From DATDAH01 sp963725155 (GTDB lineage: Bacteria; Actinomycetota; Acidimicrobiia; Acidimicrobiales; DATDAH01): a DNA stretch of 64,000 bases. Every line of letters begins with the position of its first letter. Within the stretch, counting starts at the first letter, position 1. Shown in pieces: positions 25,604-32,566 of the stretch. The stretch spans positions 744,001 to 808,000 of the forward strand of contig CAVRXU010000005.1 of assembly GCA_963725155.1 (NCBI GenBank), given 5' to 3'. The notes beneath the pieces were generated by a model, which made no database searches, was not told the origin of the DNA, and saw nothing but the letters and a program-made list of their open reading frames with translations. A program made the position numbers and the translations under genes.

Positions 25604-25639
25604 GTCAGGCTCCCGTCAGATAGTTCACATTGACGAAAC
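25604..25639 (+). promoter_or_regulatory. Candidate nitrogen-regulator operator upstream of amt 2
   Basis: GTCAG at 25604 and 25615 repeat at 11 bp, as in front of amt 1. TTCAC (25624) is followed after six bases by GAAAC (25635), which matches the GlnR consensus gTnAC-n6-GaAAC at all but the weak first base. It lies 76-111 bases upstream of the amt ATG. Confidence 0.55.
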
Positions 25640-25714
25640 AGTCGGGTGACCACGGCGAAATCCTGATCGCCCACACTCCTGCGGTCACACCTACTGCAGG
25701 AGGAGCAGATCCAG

Positions 25715-26935
25715 ATGGACTCCGGTGCAATCGCCTGGGTACTCGCGAGCAGCGCCTTGGTGCTGTTCATGACCCCGGGCCTCGCCCTGTTCTACGGCGG
25801 GATGACCCGCTCGAAGAACGTCTTGAACATGCTGAACATGAACCTCTACTGCATGGCGGTGATCCCCGTGCTGTGGGTGATCGTCGGCTACACCCTGGCG
25901 TTCGGGGGCAGTGGTGACGCAGGATGGCTCGGCAACCTCGACTTCGTCGGCCTCAAGGACATCTTCCCGGATCCCTCGGGCGAGACGATCGTCTTCTTGG
26001 TCTTCCAGCTCACGTTCGCCGTGATCACACCGGCACTCATCAGCGGGGCGGTGGCCGATCGCCTGAGGTTCTCCGCCTGGGCGGTATTCGTGCCGGTGTG
26101 GGCCTTGCTGGTCTACAGCCCCATCGCCCACTGGGTCTTCGCCGGAGGCTGGCTGGCCGACCTCGGCGCCCTGGACTTCGCAGGCGGCGCCGTGGTCCAC
26201 ATGAACGCGGGCGCCGCGGCGCTGGCCGTGATCCTGCTGCTGGGCAAGCGCCACGGATGGCCGGCCACGCCGATGCCGCCGCACAACCTCACGATGACGA
26301 TGCTGGGGACGGGCATCCTGTTCTTCGGCTGGTTCGGCTTCAACGCCGGCTCGGCGCTGTCCGCCGATGGCATCGCCGCCGTCGCGTTCCTGAACACCTT
26401 CGTGGCCGCGGCGGCCGGCGGTTTGGTGTGGACCTTCGTCGAATGGCTGAAGGACGGCCACCCGACGACGCTGGGGGTCTGCTCGGGCATCGTGGCCGGA
26501 CTGGTCGCCATCACGCCCTGCGCCGGCTTCGTCGGTGGCTTGAGCCCCTTGGCCATCGGGGCCGGAGCCGGTCTGATCTGCTACTTCGCCATCTCGCTGA
26601 AGTACAAGTTCGGTTATGACGACTCGCTCGACGTGGTGGGCGTCCACCTGGTGGGTGGCCTGTTCGGCTCCCTGGCCGTGGGGCTCTTCGCCGACTCGGC
26701 GGTCAACCCACTGGTCGTCGACGAGGGCCTCTTCCTCGGGGGCGGACTCACCCTGTTCGTCGACCAGGCGATAGCCGCCGCGGCCACACTGGGCTTCGCC
26801 TTCGTGATGACCCTGATCATCGCCAAGGCCATCGACCTGACCATCGGCCTCCGGGTCAGCGAGGGCGACGAGCTGCAGGGCCTGGACCTGAGCCAGCACG
26901 CCGAAGCCGGGTACAACCTGGCCGACCACTCCTAA
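25715..26935 (+). CDS. amt: Ammonium transporter (Amt), copy 2
   Basis: This 406-residue ammonium channel has eleven hydrophobic helices, family motifs TPGLALFYGGMTRSKNVLN, GGAVVHMNAGAAALAV, GWFGFNAGS and VVGVHLVGGLFGSLAVG, and a short P-II-binding C-terminal tail. It is the canonical AmtB-type form. The start is ATG 25715, with an AGGAGGAG ribosome site. The amt-glnK order with a 28-base gap is the classic arrangement, in which GlnK plugs the channel when nitrogen is sufficient (family knowledge). It is shorter than copy 1, which has a signal peptide and a longer tail. Confidence 0.95.
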   Translation: MDSGAIAWVLASSALVLFMTPGLALFYGGMTRSKNVLNMLNMNLYCMAVIPVLWVIVGYTLAFGGSGDAGWLGNLDFVGLKDIFPDPSGETIVFLVFQLTFAVITPALISGAVADRLRFSAWAVFVPVWALLVYSPIAHWVFAGGWLADLGALDFAGGAVVHMNAGAAALAVILLLGKRHGWPATPMPPHNLTMTMLGTGILFFGWFGFNAGSALSADGIAAVAFLNTFVAAAAGGLVWTFVEWLKDGHPTTLGVCSGIVAGLVAITPCAGFVGGLSPLAIGAGAGLICYFAISLKYKFGYDDSLDVVGVHLVGGLFGSLAVGLFADSAVNPLVVDEGLFLGGGLTLFVDQAIAAAATLGFAFVMTLIIAKAIDLTIGLRVSEGDELQGLDLSQHAEAGYNLADHS

Positions 26936-26963
26936 CGGCAACGACGACGAAAGGAACTGTGAC

Positions 26964-27302
26964 ATGAAGCAGATCACGGCAGTCATCAAGCCGTTCAAGC
27001 TGGACGACGTGAAGACGGCGATGAAGGGGGCGGGCGTGCAAGGCATGACCGTCACCGAGGTCAAGGGGTTCGGCCGCCAAGGCGGCCACACCGAGGTGTA
27101 CCGCGGGGCCGAGTACCAGGTCGACCTGGTGCCCAAGGTCCGGGTGGAAGCAGTGGTCGACGACGGTGACGTCGCGGTCGTCGTCGAGGCGCTGATCGCA
27201 GCGGCCAACACCGGCGAGATCGGCGACGGGAAGGTGTGGGTGAGCGACGTGCTCGACATCACCCGCATCCGGACCGGCGAGAAGGGGGCCGATGCCGTGT
27301 AG
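26964..27302 (+). CDS. glnK: P-II nitrogen regulatory protein, copy 1 (GlnK-type)
   Basis: This 112-residue P-II protein binds ATP/ADP and 2-oxoglutarate and controls AmtB. It shows MKQITAVIKPFKLDDVK, the T-loop GRQGGHTEVYRGAEYQVDL with Tyr46 and Tyr51, and the B-loop TGEIGDGKVWV. Tyr51 is the usual modification site (uridylyl in proteobacteria, adenylyl in actinobacteria). No complete GlnD is in the window; only the antiporter carries a GlnD-like tail. It is coupled to amt 2. Confidence 0.95.
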   Translation: MKQITAVIKPFKLDDVKTAMKGAGVQGMTVTEVKGFGRQGGHTEVYRGAEYQVDLVPKVRVEAVVDDGDVAVVVEALIAAANTGEIGDGKVWVSDVLDITRIRTGEKGADAV

Positions 27303-27321
27303 GCCAAAGCACCGCCCCGGG

Positions 27322-27337
27322 TTCAGATTTTCGACAC
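27322..27337 (+). promoter_or_regulatory. Candidate nitrogen-regulator operator upstream of P-II copy 2
   Basis: TTCAG (27322-27326), six bases, then GACAC (27333-27337) repeats the TTCAN-n6-GAMAC pattern. It lies about 185 bases before the P-II start, in a 219-base gap between the two P-II genes. This suggests that the second copy has its own promoter. Confidence 0.45.
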
Positions 27338-27521
27338 AACGTCGACCCCTAGGTGTCACCGGGGCCACACAGACGGGCAACACCTGCTCCGTAGGTTCCG
27401 CCGCCATGACCAAGGCCACGCCTACCCGGTCCGATCATCAGCACACCCGATGGGTGTCGGGAACGACCATCGGCGAGAAGATGTCGGGGACCTACGCGGG
27501 CCCTCCTCAGGAGAAGAGCAC

Positions 27522-27863
27522 ATGCCCCATCTCGTGACCGCAATCATCAAGCCGTTCAAGCTCGACGACGTGAAGTCGGCGCTGCAGGGGGCCGGGCTCA
27601 TGGGCCTCACCGTCAGCGAGGTCCAGGGCTACGGCCGCCAGGGCGGCAAGACCGAGACCTTCCGGGGCTCGGAGTACCAGATCGACTTCGTCCCCAAGGT
27701 GAAGGTCGAGCTGATCGTCCCGTCGTCGGAGGTCGATCGGGCGGTCGAGGCCATTGCCTCGTCGGCCCAGACCGGCAAGATCGGCGACGGGAAGATCTGG
27801 ACGGTCGACCTGGGCACCGTGCAGCGAGTGCGCACGGGCGAGGTCGGTGACGACGCCGTCTGA
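27522..27863 (+). CDS. P-II nitrogen regulatory protein, copy 2
   Basis: This 113-residue P-II protein is a close paralogue of the previous gene. It retains IIKPFKLDDVKSAL, T-loop GYGRQGGKTETFRGSEYQI and TGKIGDGKIW. In the T-loop the Tyr46-equivalent is Phe, while the Tyr51-equivalent (here 52) is kept. ATG 27522 was chosen because the P-II fold begins there and GGAGAA precedes it. Two P-IIs beside one Amt suggest divided labour, for example one for AmtB and one for another target (inference). Confidence 0.94.
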   Translation: MPHLVTAIIKPFKLDDVKSALQGAGLMGLTVSEVQGYGRQGGKTETFRGSEYQIDFVPKVKVELIVPSSEVDRAVEAIASSAQTGKIGDGKIWTVDLGTVQRVRTGEVGDDAV

Positions 27864-27914
27864 CGAAGAGGCCTCACCCTTCCCGACCCCTGTGGTCCGG
27901 GCCGAGTCCGACCA

Positions 27915-27941
27915 TTCATCACCGCGAAACAATCGCGACAC
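27915..27941 (+). promoter_or_regulatory. Candidate operator upstream of the regulator at 27968
   Basis: TTCAT (27915), GAAAC (27926) and GACAC (27937) follow each other at exact 11-bp steps. It is the longest of the four arrays and lies 27-53 bases upstream of the likely start, which would fit autoregulation. Confidence 0.5.
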
Positions 27942-27967
27942 ATCGACTTCCTACGGTGACCACTGTG

Positions 27968-28537
27968 ATGACCTCCCCGTTGGGCGAACCCGTGAGCGGC
28001 ACCACTGACACCCTTTCGATGACCGGCGCCGACGTCGCCATGGTCCGCTGGCCCGGCGAGGAGGATCGGCTCGACACCCTGCGGTCCGAGCGCCGACCCC
28101 GCCTCCTGCTGGTCGAGAGCGGAGCGGCCCCGCCGCTGCCCTCCGACGACCTGGAGGACTGGATACGCGTCCCGGCGCAAGAGGTCGACATGATGGCGCG
28201 CCTGGCGGGGCTGGAGCGCCGGTGCCGGGAGAAGGACGCCGTGCGCCCCGTGGTCGAAGACGACGGCGTGCTCCGCATGGGCCGGAACTGGGTGTCCCTG
28301 CCGCCGGTCGACTATCGCCTGGCGGCCGCGCTGGTCGAGCGCTTCGGCGCCGTGGTCAGCCGTGACGCCCTCGCCCGGGCCGGCTGGCCCGAGCGGGCCC
28401 CCGCCCGCAATGCCCTCGACGTCCACGTCCTCCGCCTCCGACGCCGCCTCGAACCACTCGGCCTGGCCATCCGCACCGTCCGCTCGCGCGGCTACGCCCT
28501 CGAGCAGTCCGAGCGCCAGCAGGCGAGTCAGGGATGA
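27968..28537 (+). CDS. OmpR/GlnR-like winged-helix regulator with short atypical N-domain, locus 2
   Basis: This protein of about 189 residues is paralogous to the one at 20295. The short N-domain has VRWPGEEDRLDTL, RPRLLLVESGAAPPL and LEDWIRVP. A Trans_reg_C winged helix follows (VVSRDALARAGWPERAPARN, LDVHVLRLRRRLEPLG, VRSRGYALEQ). Receiver-domain phosphorylation residues are not evident, so control is probably by ligand, partner or abundance. The start is uncertain (GTG 27956 or ATG 27968; I prefer 27968 with GGTGA eight bases before). It follows the second P-II gene and overlaps the next gene by four bases. The combination with amt and P-II suggests a GlnR-like role. Confidence 0.78.
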   Translation: MTSPLGEPVSGTTDTLSMTGADVAMVRWPGEEDRLDTLRSERRPRLLLVESGAAPPLPSDDLEDWIRVPAQEVDMMARLAGLERRCREKDAVRPVVEDDGVLRMGRNWVSLPPVDYRLAAALVERFGAVVSRDALARAGWPERAPARNALDVHVLRLRRRLEPLGLAIRTVRSRGYALEQSERQQASQG

Positions 28538-28914
28538 CCACGTCGAGCCGGGTCGGGTGCGGGGCCCGTCGGGCCGTCCTCGCCGCCGCCTTCATCGTCG
28601 CCCTCCTGGCCCTCGGCCCGTTCGCCACGCCGCAGGTGGCCGAGGATGTCGTCGGCGACATCGCGTCGGCGGCGGGGCCGGTCGACCACCGCAACGATCT
28701 TCCAGTCGTCCAGCCCGGTCGCCACCTCGGTGGCACCGGCGCCGCCCGCCTCACGACCGGGCGTGGCCTCCTCGTCGTCCTCGCGTTGGCCGGGCTCCTC
28801 GTGGCCGCCGGTCCCGACCGCACCCGTCGCCGCCGCGACCGGGTTCGCACCGATGGCCCTCCTGCCTGGTCCCGTCCTCCACGGCGAGGTCCGCCCCTCC
28901 TCCTGCCCGGCTGA
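28534..28914 (+). CDS. Small two-helix membrane protein, module 2
   Basis: This 126-residue protein of unknown family is translationally coupled to the regulator by ATGA. It has two hydrophobic segments (VLAAAFIVALLALGPFA; GLLVVLALAGLLVAAG), a polar loop of about 45 residues, and then a basic tail ending PPRRGPPLLL. The tail is shared with the protein at 19755. The loop between helices lacks cysteines. The order membrane protein, hairpin, short-domain protein is the same as in module 1. The shared tail makes a common partner likely (inference). Confidence 0.65.
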   Translation: MTTSSRVGCGARRAVLAAAFIVALLALGPFATPQVAEDVVGDIASAAGPVDHRNDLPVVQPGRHLGGTGAARLTTGRGLLVVLALAGLLVAAGPDRTRRRRDRVRTDGPPAWSRPPRRGPPLLLPG

Positions 28915-28920
28915 CCCAGC

Positions 28921-28943
28921 CGCGTCGACACCCCGTCGACGCG
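28921..28943 (+). promoter_or_regulatory. Perfect 9-bp hairpin, module 2 equivalent
   Basis: CGCGTCGAC (28921-28929) and GTCGACGCG (28935-28943) pair around an ACCCC loop six bases after the membrane-gene stop. GGACCAGGAGAGGACTC and the ATG at 28963 follow. Position, stem length and the following GACCAGGAGA match the hairpin at 20231-20252 although the stem sequence differs. Confidence 0.6.
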
Positions 28944-28962
28944 CCGGACCAGGAGAGGACTC

Positions 28963-29295
28963 ATGACGCAGACCCACGCCCTCGCGCGGCCCTTGGCCGA
29001 GCCGGGGATCGCCCCCGGCCTCGAGCTCGAGCCCGACGTCGACATCGCCGGCGTGCCGTGGCCCAGCGAGGCCCACCGCCGCACCGAACTGGCCCGGGCG
29101 GGGGTTCCCCGCCTGCTCTTCATCGAGCCCGGTCACGCCCCACCACCGCTGTGGGACCGCGACGAGGACTGGGTCCGGGTGCCCACCTCGGCCGATGAGG
29201 TGACGCTCCGGGTCGCCACCCTGAGGCGGCGGCTGGCAACCCACGCCCACCCGTCGCGACGTCGCCCCGGGGAGGTGATCCACTTGGTCCGCTGA
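28963..29295 (+). CDS. Stand-alone copy of the regulator N-domain (no DNA-binding part)
   Basis: This 110-residue protein matches the short N-terminal domain of the two winged-helix regulators: WPSEAHRRTELARAG, VPRLLFIEPGHAPPPLW, DEDWVRVP, then a helix with LRVATLRRRL. It stops where the winged helix would begin. It may be a decayed regulator or a functional single-domain partner that binds the same ligand or heterodimerises (inference). The start is ATG 28963 with AGGAG. It follows the module-2 membrane gene and hairpin, so its position equals that of the full regulator in module 1. Confidence 0.7.
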   Translation: MTQTHALARPLAEPGIAPGLELEPDVDIAGVPWPSEAHRRTELARAGVPRLLFIEPGHAPPPLWDRDEDWVRVPTSADEVTLRVATLRRRLATHAHPSRRRPGEVIHLVR

Positions 29296-29336
29296 CCGCC
29301 TATTTTCTCGACGTCCAGAACGGCGAGAGGAGAACG

Positions 29337-30146
29337 ATGAGGCGGATCCTGGTGGTCGTGAGCTTGCTGGCCCTGGTGCTGGTCGGCTGTGGCGACGACA
29401 GCAACGACACCCCAGGCGGGGGCGACGCCGCGACCGACACCTCAGCGACGGAGACGACCGAAGCGGCAGCCGAGACAGCCGTCCTCGACGTGACCTCGGT
29501 CGACTTCGGCTATGAGCTGGCCACCGACGAGCTCCCTGCCGGCCTGGTCCGGGTCAACCAGACCAATGGAGGCGACGAGGAGCACCAGGTCACCCTGATC
29601 CGCCTCGACGGGGGCATGACCCCCGACGACCTGGTGACCACCATCACCGAGCAGGGCGACGGCGTCCTCGACCCCGAAATCTTCGCCGGCGGTACCAACA
29701 CCATCGGTCCCGGTGAGACCAACACCGCTCTGGTGAACTTGGAGCCGGGGGACTACGTGACCTACTGCTTCCTCCCGAACCACGCCCCGCGGGGGATGAT
29801 CGAGCCGTTCACGGTGACCGGAGAGGCCCCGGCGGAGCCGGTGACGGTCGAGGCGACGGCGACGGTCGGCCTGCACGACTTCGGCTTCGACGTCCCCGAG
29901 GACTTCGACGGCCAGGGCACCATCGAGGTGGTCAACAACGGCGACCAGGCCCACGAGCTCACCATCGCGGACGCCGACGATCAGACCGGCCAGGGCGGAC
30001 TTGCGGCCACCGCCCCCGGCACGACCGGCTACATCGACCTGAACCTCGCCCCCGGCGACTACACCTTCGTCTGCTTCGTCCAGGACCCCGAGTCCGGCGA
30101 CCTCCACCTCCAACTCGGCATGGAGCAGTCCGTCACCATCACCTAA
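29337..30146 (+). CDS. Lipoprotein with two cupredoxin-like domains
   Basis: This 269-residue secreted lipoprotein has a signal peptide with lipobox (LALVLVGC, Cys about residue 20) and an acidic Thr/Ala linker. Two similar beta domains of about 100 residues each follow. Each ends in a YVTYCFLPN or YTFVCFVQD strand that resembles the Cys-bearing strand of cupredoxins. In the first domain EEHQVTLIR...YCFLPNHAPRGM has His and Cys that could bind copper; in the second, the final His/Met ligands are less clear. It could be an electron carrier or just a cupredoxin-fold binding protein. It has a good ribosome site (GAGAGGAGA) and converges on the LysM gene. Confidence 0.75.
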   Translation: MRRILVVVSLLALVLVGCGDDSNDTPGGGDAATDTSATETTEAAAETAVLDVTSVDFGYELATDELPAGLVRVNQTNGGDEEHQVTLIRLDGGMTPDDLVTTITEQGDGVLDPEIFAGGTNTIGPGETNTALVNLEPGDYVTYCFLPNHAPRGMIEPFTVTGEAPAEPVTVEATATVGLHDFGFDVPEDFDGQGTIEVVNNGDQAHELTIADADDQTGQGGLAATAPGTTGYIDLNLAPGDYTFVCFVQDPESGDLHLQLGMEQSVTIT

Positions 30147-30162
30147 CCCTCAACCAGAACGA

Positions 30163-30900
30163 TCAGGGGTCGGGGAGGCGGAGGACCTGGCCGGGGTGGA
30201 GGAGGTCCGGATTGGTGGGGTCGAGCAGGCGGTCGCGGTTGGCGTCGATCAGGGCCAGCCAGGGTTCGACCACCTCGGTGTCGGTCGGCGTCCGGCCGAG
30301 CCGGGTCGTGACCTGCTGCTCGGCGATCGACCAGAAGGAGTCACCCACGGCGACGGTCACCGCGCGCTCGACGACCTGGTCGCGGTCCCGTGGGGTGGGC
30401 GGGCCCGCTTCGGGTCGGTGCGGAACGACGGGGGCAGTCGGAGCGGGGACCATCGTGGTCGGGGGGAGTGGCTCGAGGCGCGGCGCCGGTTCGGAGGGGG
30501 GCGCCTGCGGTAGGTCGGCGGGCGCCAGAACCGGTGGCGCCGGATTGGCCTGGGCCGCCACGGGCTGCAGCGGCAGCACACCGAGCGCGATAGCCGACGC
30601 CCCGGCGAGGCGTCGGATGCCGCCGGCGATCCCACCGGTCGTCCAGCGGTCCACCGCGTGGCGCAGCGTCGATGGCAGGAGGCGCAGGGATGCCAGCAGC
30701 ACGGCCACGAGCACGAGGGTGACGTACGTCCCCAGCCCGGAGGCGACGACACGGAGCCCGAAGGTGGTCACCTCGATCACCGGACGAGCGGGATCGCCGC
30801 CGGCTTCGATCGACGGCAGGGCCCTGGGGAGCGCCGCCAGCACCACCGCGCTGCCCGTGACAACGCCGAGGACGGCGCGGAGGGACTGACCGGGCGTCAT
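30163..30900 (-). CDS. LysM-domain membrane protein at end of Flp/Tad operon
   Basis: This 245-residue protein has two hydrophobic segments near the N-terminus, a third around residues 100-115, a Pro-rich spacer and a C-terminal LysM-like peptidoglycan-binding domain. The LysM-like region reads VTVAVGDSFWSIAEQQVTTR, then PDLLHPGQVLRLPDP. Proteins of this shape are common at the end of actinobacterial Tad loci. It may anchor the apparatus to the cell wall. Its ATG overlaps the stop of the kinase-like gene by four bases, so it is the last gene of the operon. Confidence 0.78.
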   Translation of the reverse strand: MTPGQSLRAVLGVVTGSAVVLAALPRALPSIEAGGDPARPVIEVTTFGLRVVASGLGTYVTLVLVAVLLASLRLLPSTLRHAVDRWTTGGIAGGIRRLAGASAIALGVLPLQPVAAQANPAPPVLAPADLPQAPPSEPAPRLEPLPPTTMVPAPTAPVVPHRPEAGPPTPRDRDQVVERAVTVAVGDSFWSIAEQQVTTRLGRTPTDTEVVEPWLALIDANRDRLLDPTNPDLLHPGQVLRLPDP

Positions 30901-32141
30901 TCGGCCGGCACCTCGGTGGTGGCGCCGCTCCGGAGCTGGACCACGAGCACGTCGCCGCCGGCGGCGACCCGGCGATCCAGGTCGACCGCGCCCGGGAAGC
31001 GGCCGACGGGCTCGGCTGTCACTGCCCCGTCGGGGTCCCAGGTGGCGAAGCGCCAGACATCGCCAGTCTCCCGCTGGAGCAGGGCCACGGTCGCCGCCCC
31101 GTCGCCATCCCAGTCCCCGACCGCGAGGGCGTTCCCCGGTCGGCCGACCCGGAAGCGACGGCCGTCCACCTCGATCCAGCCGTGGCCCAGCCTGACGGAC
31201 TCGGGACAGCCGTCACCGTCCACGTCAGCCGGGGCGCCGTCCGCCGGATTGGCACAGGTGGGGGCGTCGGTCGCGAGGCCGGACGGGGCCGGTTGGTTCG
31301 GCGCCGTGTCGTCGGCCAAGCCGACGATGCCGAATCCACCGAGGCCGACGCCGATGACGCCCAGCAGGGCGATCCGAACGGGAACCCGCCGGCCGGGAGA
31401 GGTGGGCCGGGCAGCGGATGCCCGCCGCCGGCGGGGGCGGTGGACGGCGATCAGGTCGGCGAGTGCCGCGGTCCGGGTCGGGCCCGTCGGCTCCCGGGCA
31501 GGACCGGGACCGTGGCGCGAGGTCGGGGCACCACTCAACGATCCGACGGACTCGGCCAGGGCCCGAGCTCCCGGCCGACGACCAGGATCGTCGTCGGTGG
31601 CCTGGTCGGCGAGCGTGAGCAGGGCTCGGTGACGGTAGCCGTGCCAGGGCGTTCGACGCCACGGCCGTCGGTCGGGGATGGGTTCCTCCTCGAGGTCCGG
31701 CGCGAGCAGGCCCCGCAACGTCGTGCCGATGCCGTTGACGTCATCGGCCGGCGGGTGATCGACCACGGTGGGCGCGAAGCCACAGAGCACGGTTCGGTCT
31801 CCCGCGACGAGCACGTGCTCAGGCCTGACCGCGCCATGCACCACCCCGCGGGCGTGAAGGTCGGCGACGGTAGTGGCGAGATCGGCGACCAGGAGAGCTG
31901 CCCGTTCGGTCGCCACCGGCCCGATGGAGGCCAAGGTGCGAGGCCCCACGTACTCGCTCACCAGGACCGGGCCCTCGTCGGTCTCGCGGAGCTCGACGAA
32001 GGTGAGCACGCCCGGATGATCGAGGCCCTCGAGGCGCGACGCTTCGTCCCGGATGCGCGCGCCGCCATCGGTCACCGTGGCCCGCTTGCAGGCCACGGTC
32101 CGTCCGTCGACGTGGTGCTCGATGCTGACGTGGTTGGTCAT
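30897..32141 (-). CDS. Kinase-fold protein without catalytic motif (pseudokinase) with VCBS-like extracellular part
   Basis: This 414-residue protein has an N-terminal Ser/Thr kinase-like domain, one membrane helix (about 277-298, VRIALLGVIGVGLGGFGIVG) and a C-terminal outer region. The kinase fold is recognisable (VACKRATV lysine, YVGPRTLAS, LHARGVVHGAVRPEHVLV). The catalytic HRD is replaced by HGA and the DFG by CGF, and no glycine-rich loop is seen, so activity is unlikely. The outer region has DVDGDGCPE and GDWDGDGAAT, which resemble FG-GAP/VCBS or EF-like calcium-binding repeats. ATG 32141 was chosen because it begins the domain and overlaps the upstream stop. It probably has a regulatory or structural role in the pilus system. 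Confidence 0.72.
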   Translation of the reverse strand: MTNHVSIEHHVDGRTVACKRATVTDGGARIRDEASRLEGLDHPGVLTFVELRETDEGPVLVSEYVGPRTLASIGPVATERAALLVADLATTVADLHARGVVHGAVRPEHVLVAGDRTVLCGFAPTVVDHPPADDVNGIGTTLRGLLAPDLEEEPIPDRRPWRRTPWHGYRHRALLTLADQATDDDPGRRPGARALAESVGSLSGAPTSRHGPGPAREPTGPTRTAALADLIAVHRPRRRRASAARPTSPGRRVPVRIALLGVIGVGLGGFGIVGLADDTAPNQPAPSGLATDAPTCANPADGAPADVDGDGCPESVRLGHGWIEVDGRRFRVGRPGNALAVGDWDGDGAATVALLQRETGDVWRFATWDPDGAVTAEPVGRFPGAVDLDRRVAAGGDVLVVQLRSGATTEVPAE

Positions 32142-32566
32142 CTCAGTCGCGCCGTTGCCGTCGCGCTGGTCCGGATGCCGACTGACGCCGGCGTGCCGGG
32201 GACCGCATGAGCGAACGCGAGCGGGACGCGGGCGGTGACGGTGACGGTGACCGTGCGTGCCCCTTGGACGGAGCCCCTGGCGGTGACGCCGAGCAGGGTC
32301 GATCGGTCCGCCCTCGCCAGATGGCCGGCCACCACGGCGTCGACGCGGGTCACGTCCAGGTGGTAGCCGTCGCCCGAGCGGATCGCGGTTTCGTCCAGGC
32401 CGACAGTGACGGAATCGTTGGCCGTGGCTGCGGCCAGGTCGTCGGCCTGGCGTTGTCCGAGGTGGAGTCGGGCGAGATCGACCGTGATCGAGGCGAGCAC
32501 CACCATGACCAGCAGGGCGGCGGGAAAGAAGAGCAACGCGGTGCCCCGGTCCCCCGCCGGGTTCAC
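32138..32566 (-). CDS. TadE/TadG-like pseudopilin-type protein
   Basis: This 142-residue protein has an N-terminal hydrophobic helix after RGTAL (FFPAALLVMVVLASITVDLA), the form of Tad pseudopilins. The following region with LGQRQADDLAAATAND matches the conserved 'Q-AD-LA-A-A' stretch of TadE/TadG-like proteins of actinobacteria. It is short, so it lacks the long TadG beta domain. GTG 32566 gives a four-base GTGA overlap with the preceding gene; an upstream extension would only shadow that gene. Confidence 0.7.
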   Translation of the reverse strand: MNPAGDRGTALLFFPAALLVMVVLASITVDLARLHLGQRQADDLAAATANDSVTVGLDETAIRSGDGYHLDVTRVDAVVAGHLARADRSTLLGVTARGSVQGARTVTVTVTARVPLAFAHAVPGTPASVGIRTSATATARLR

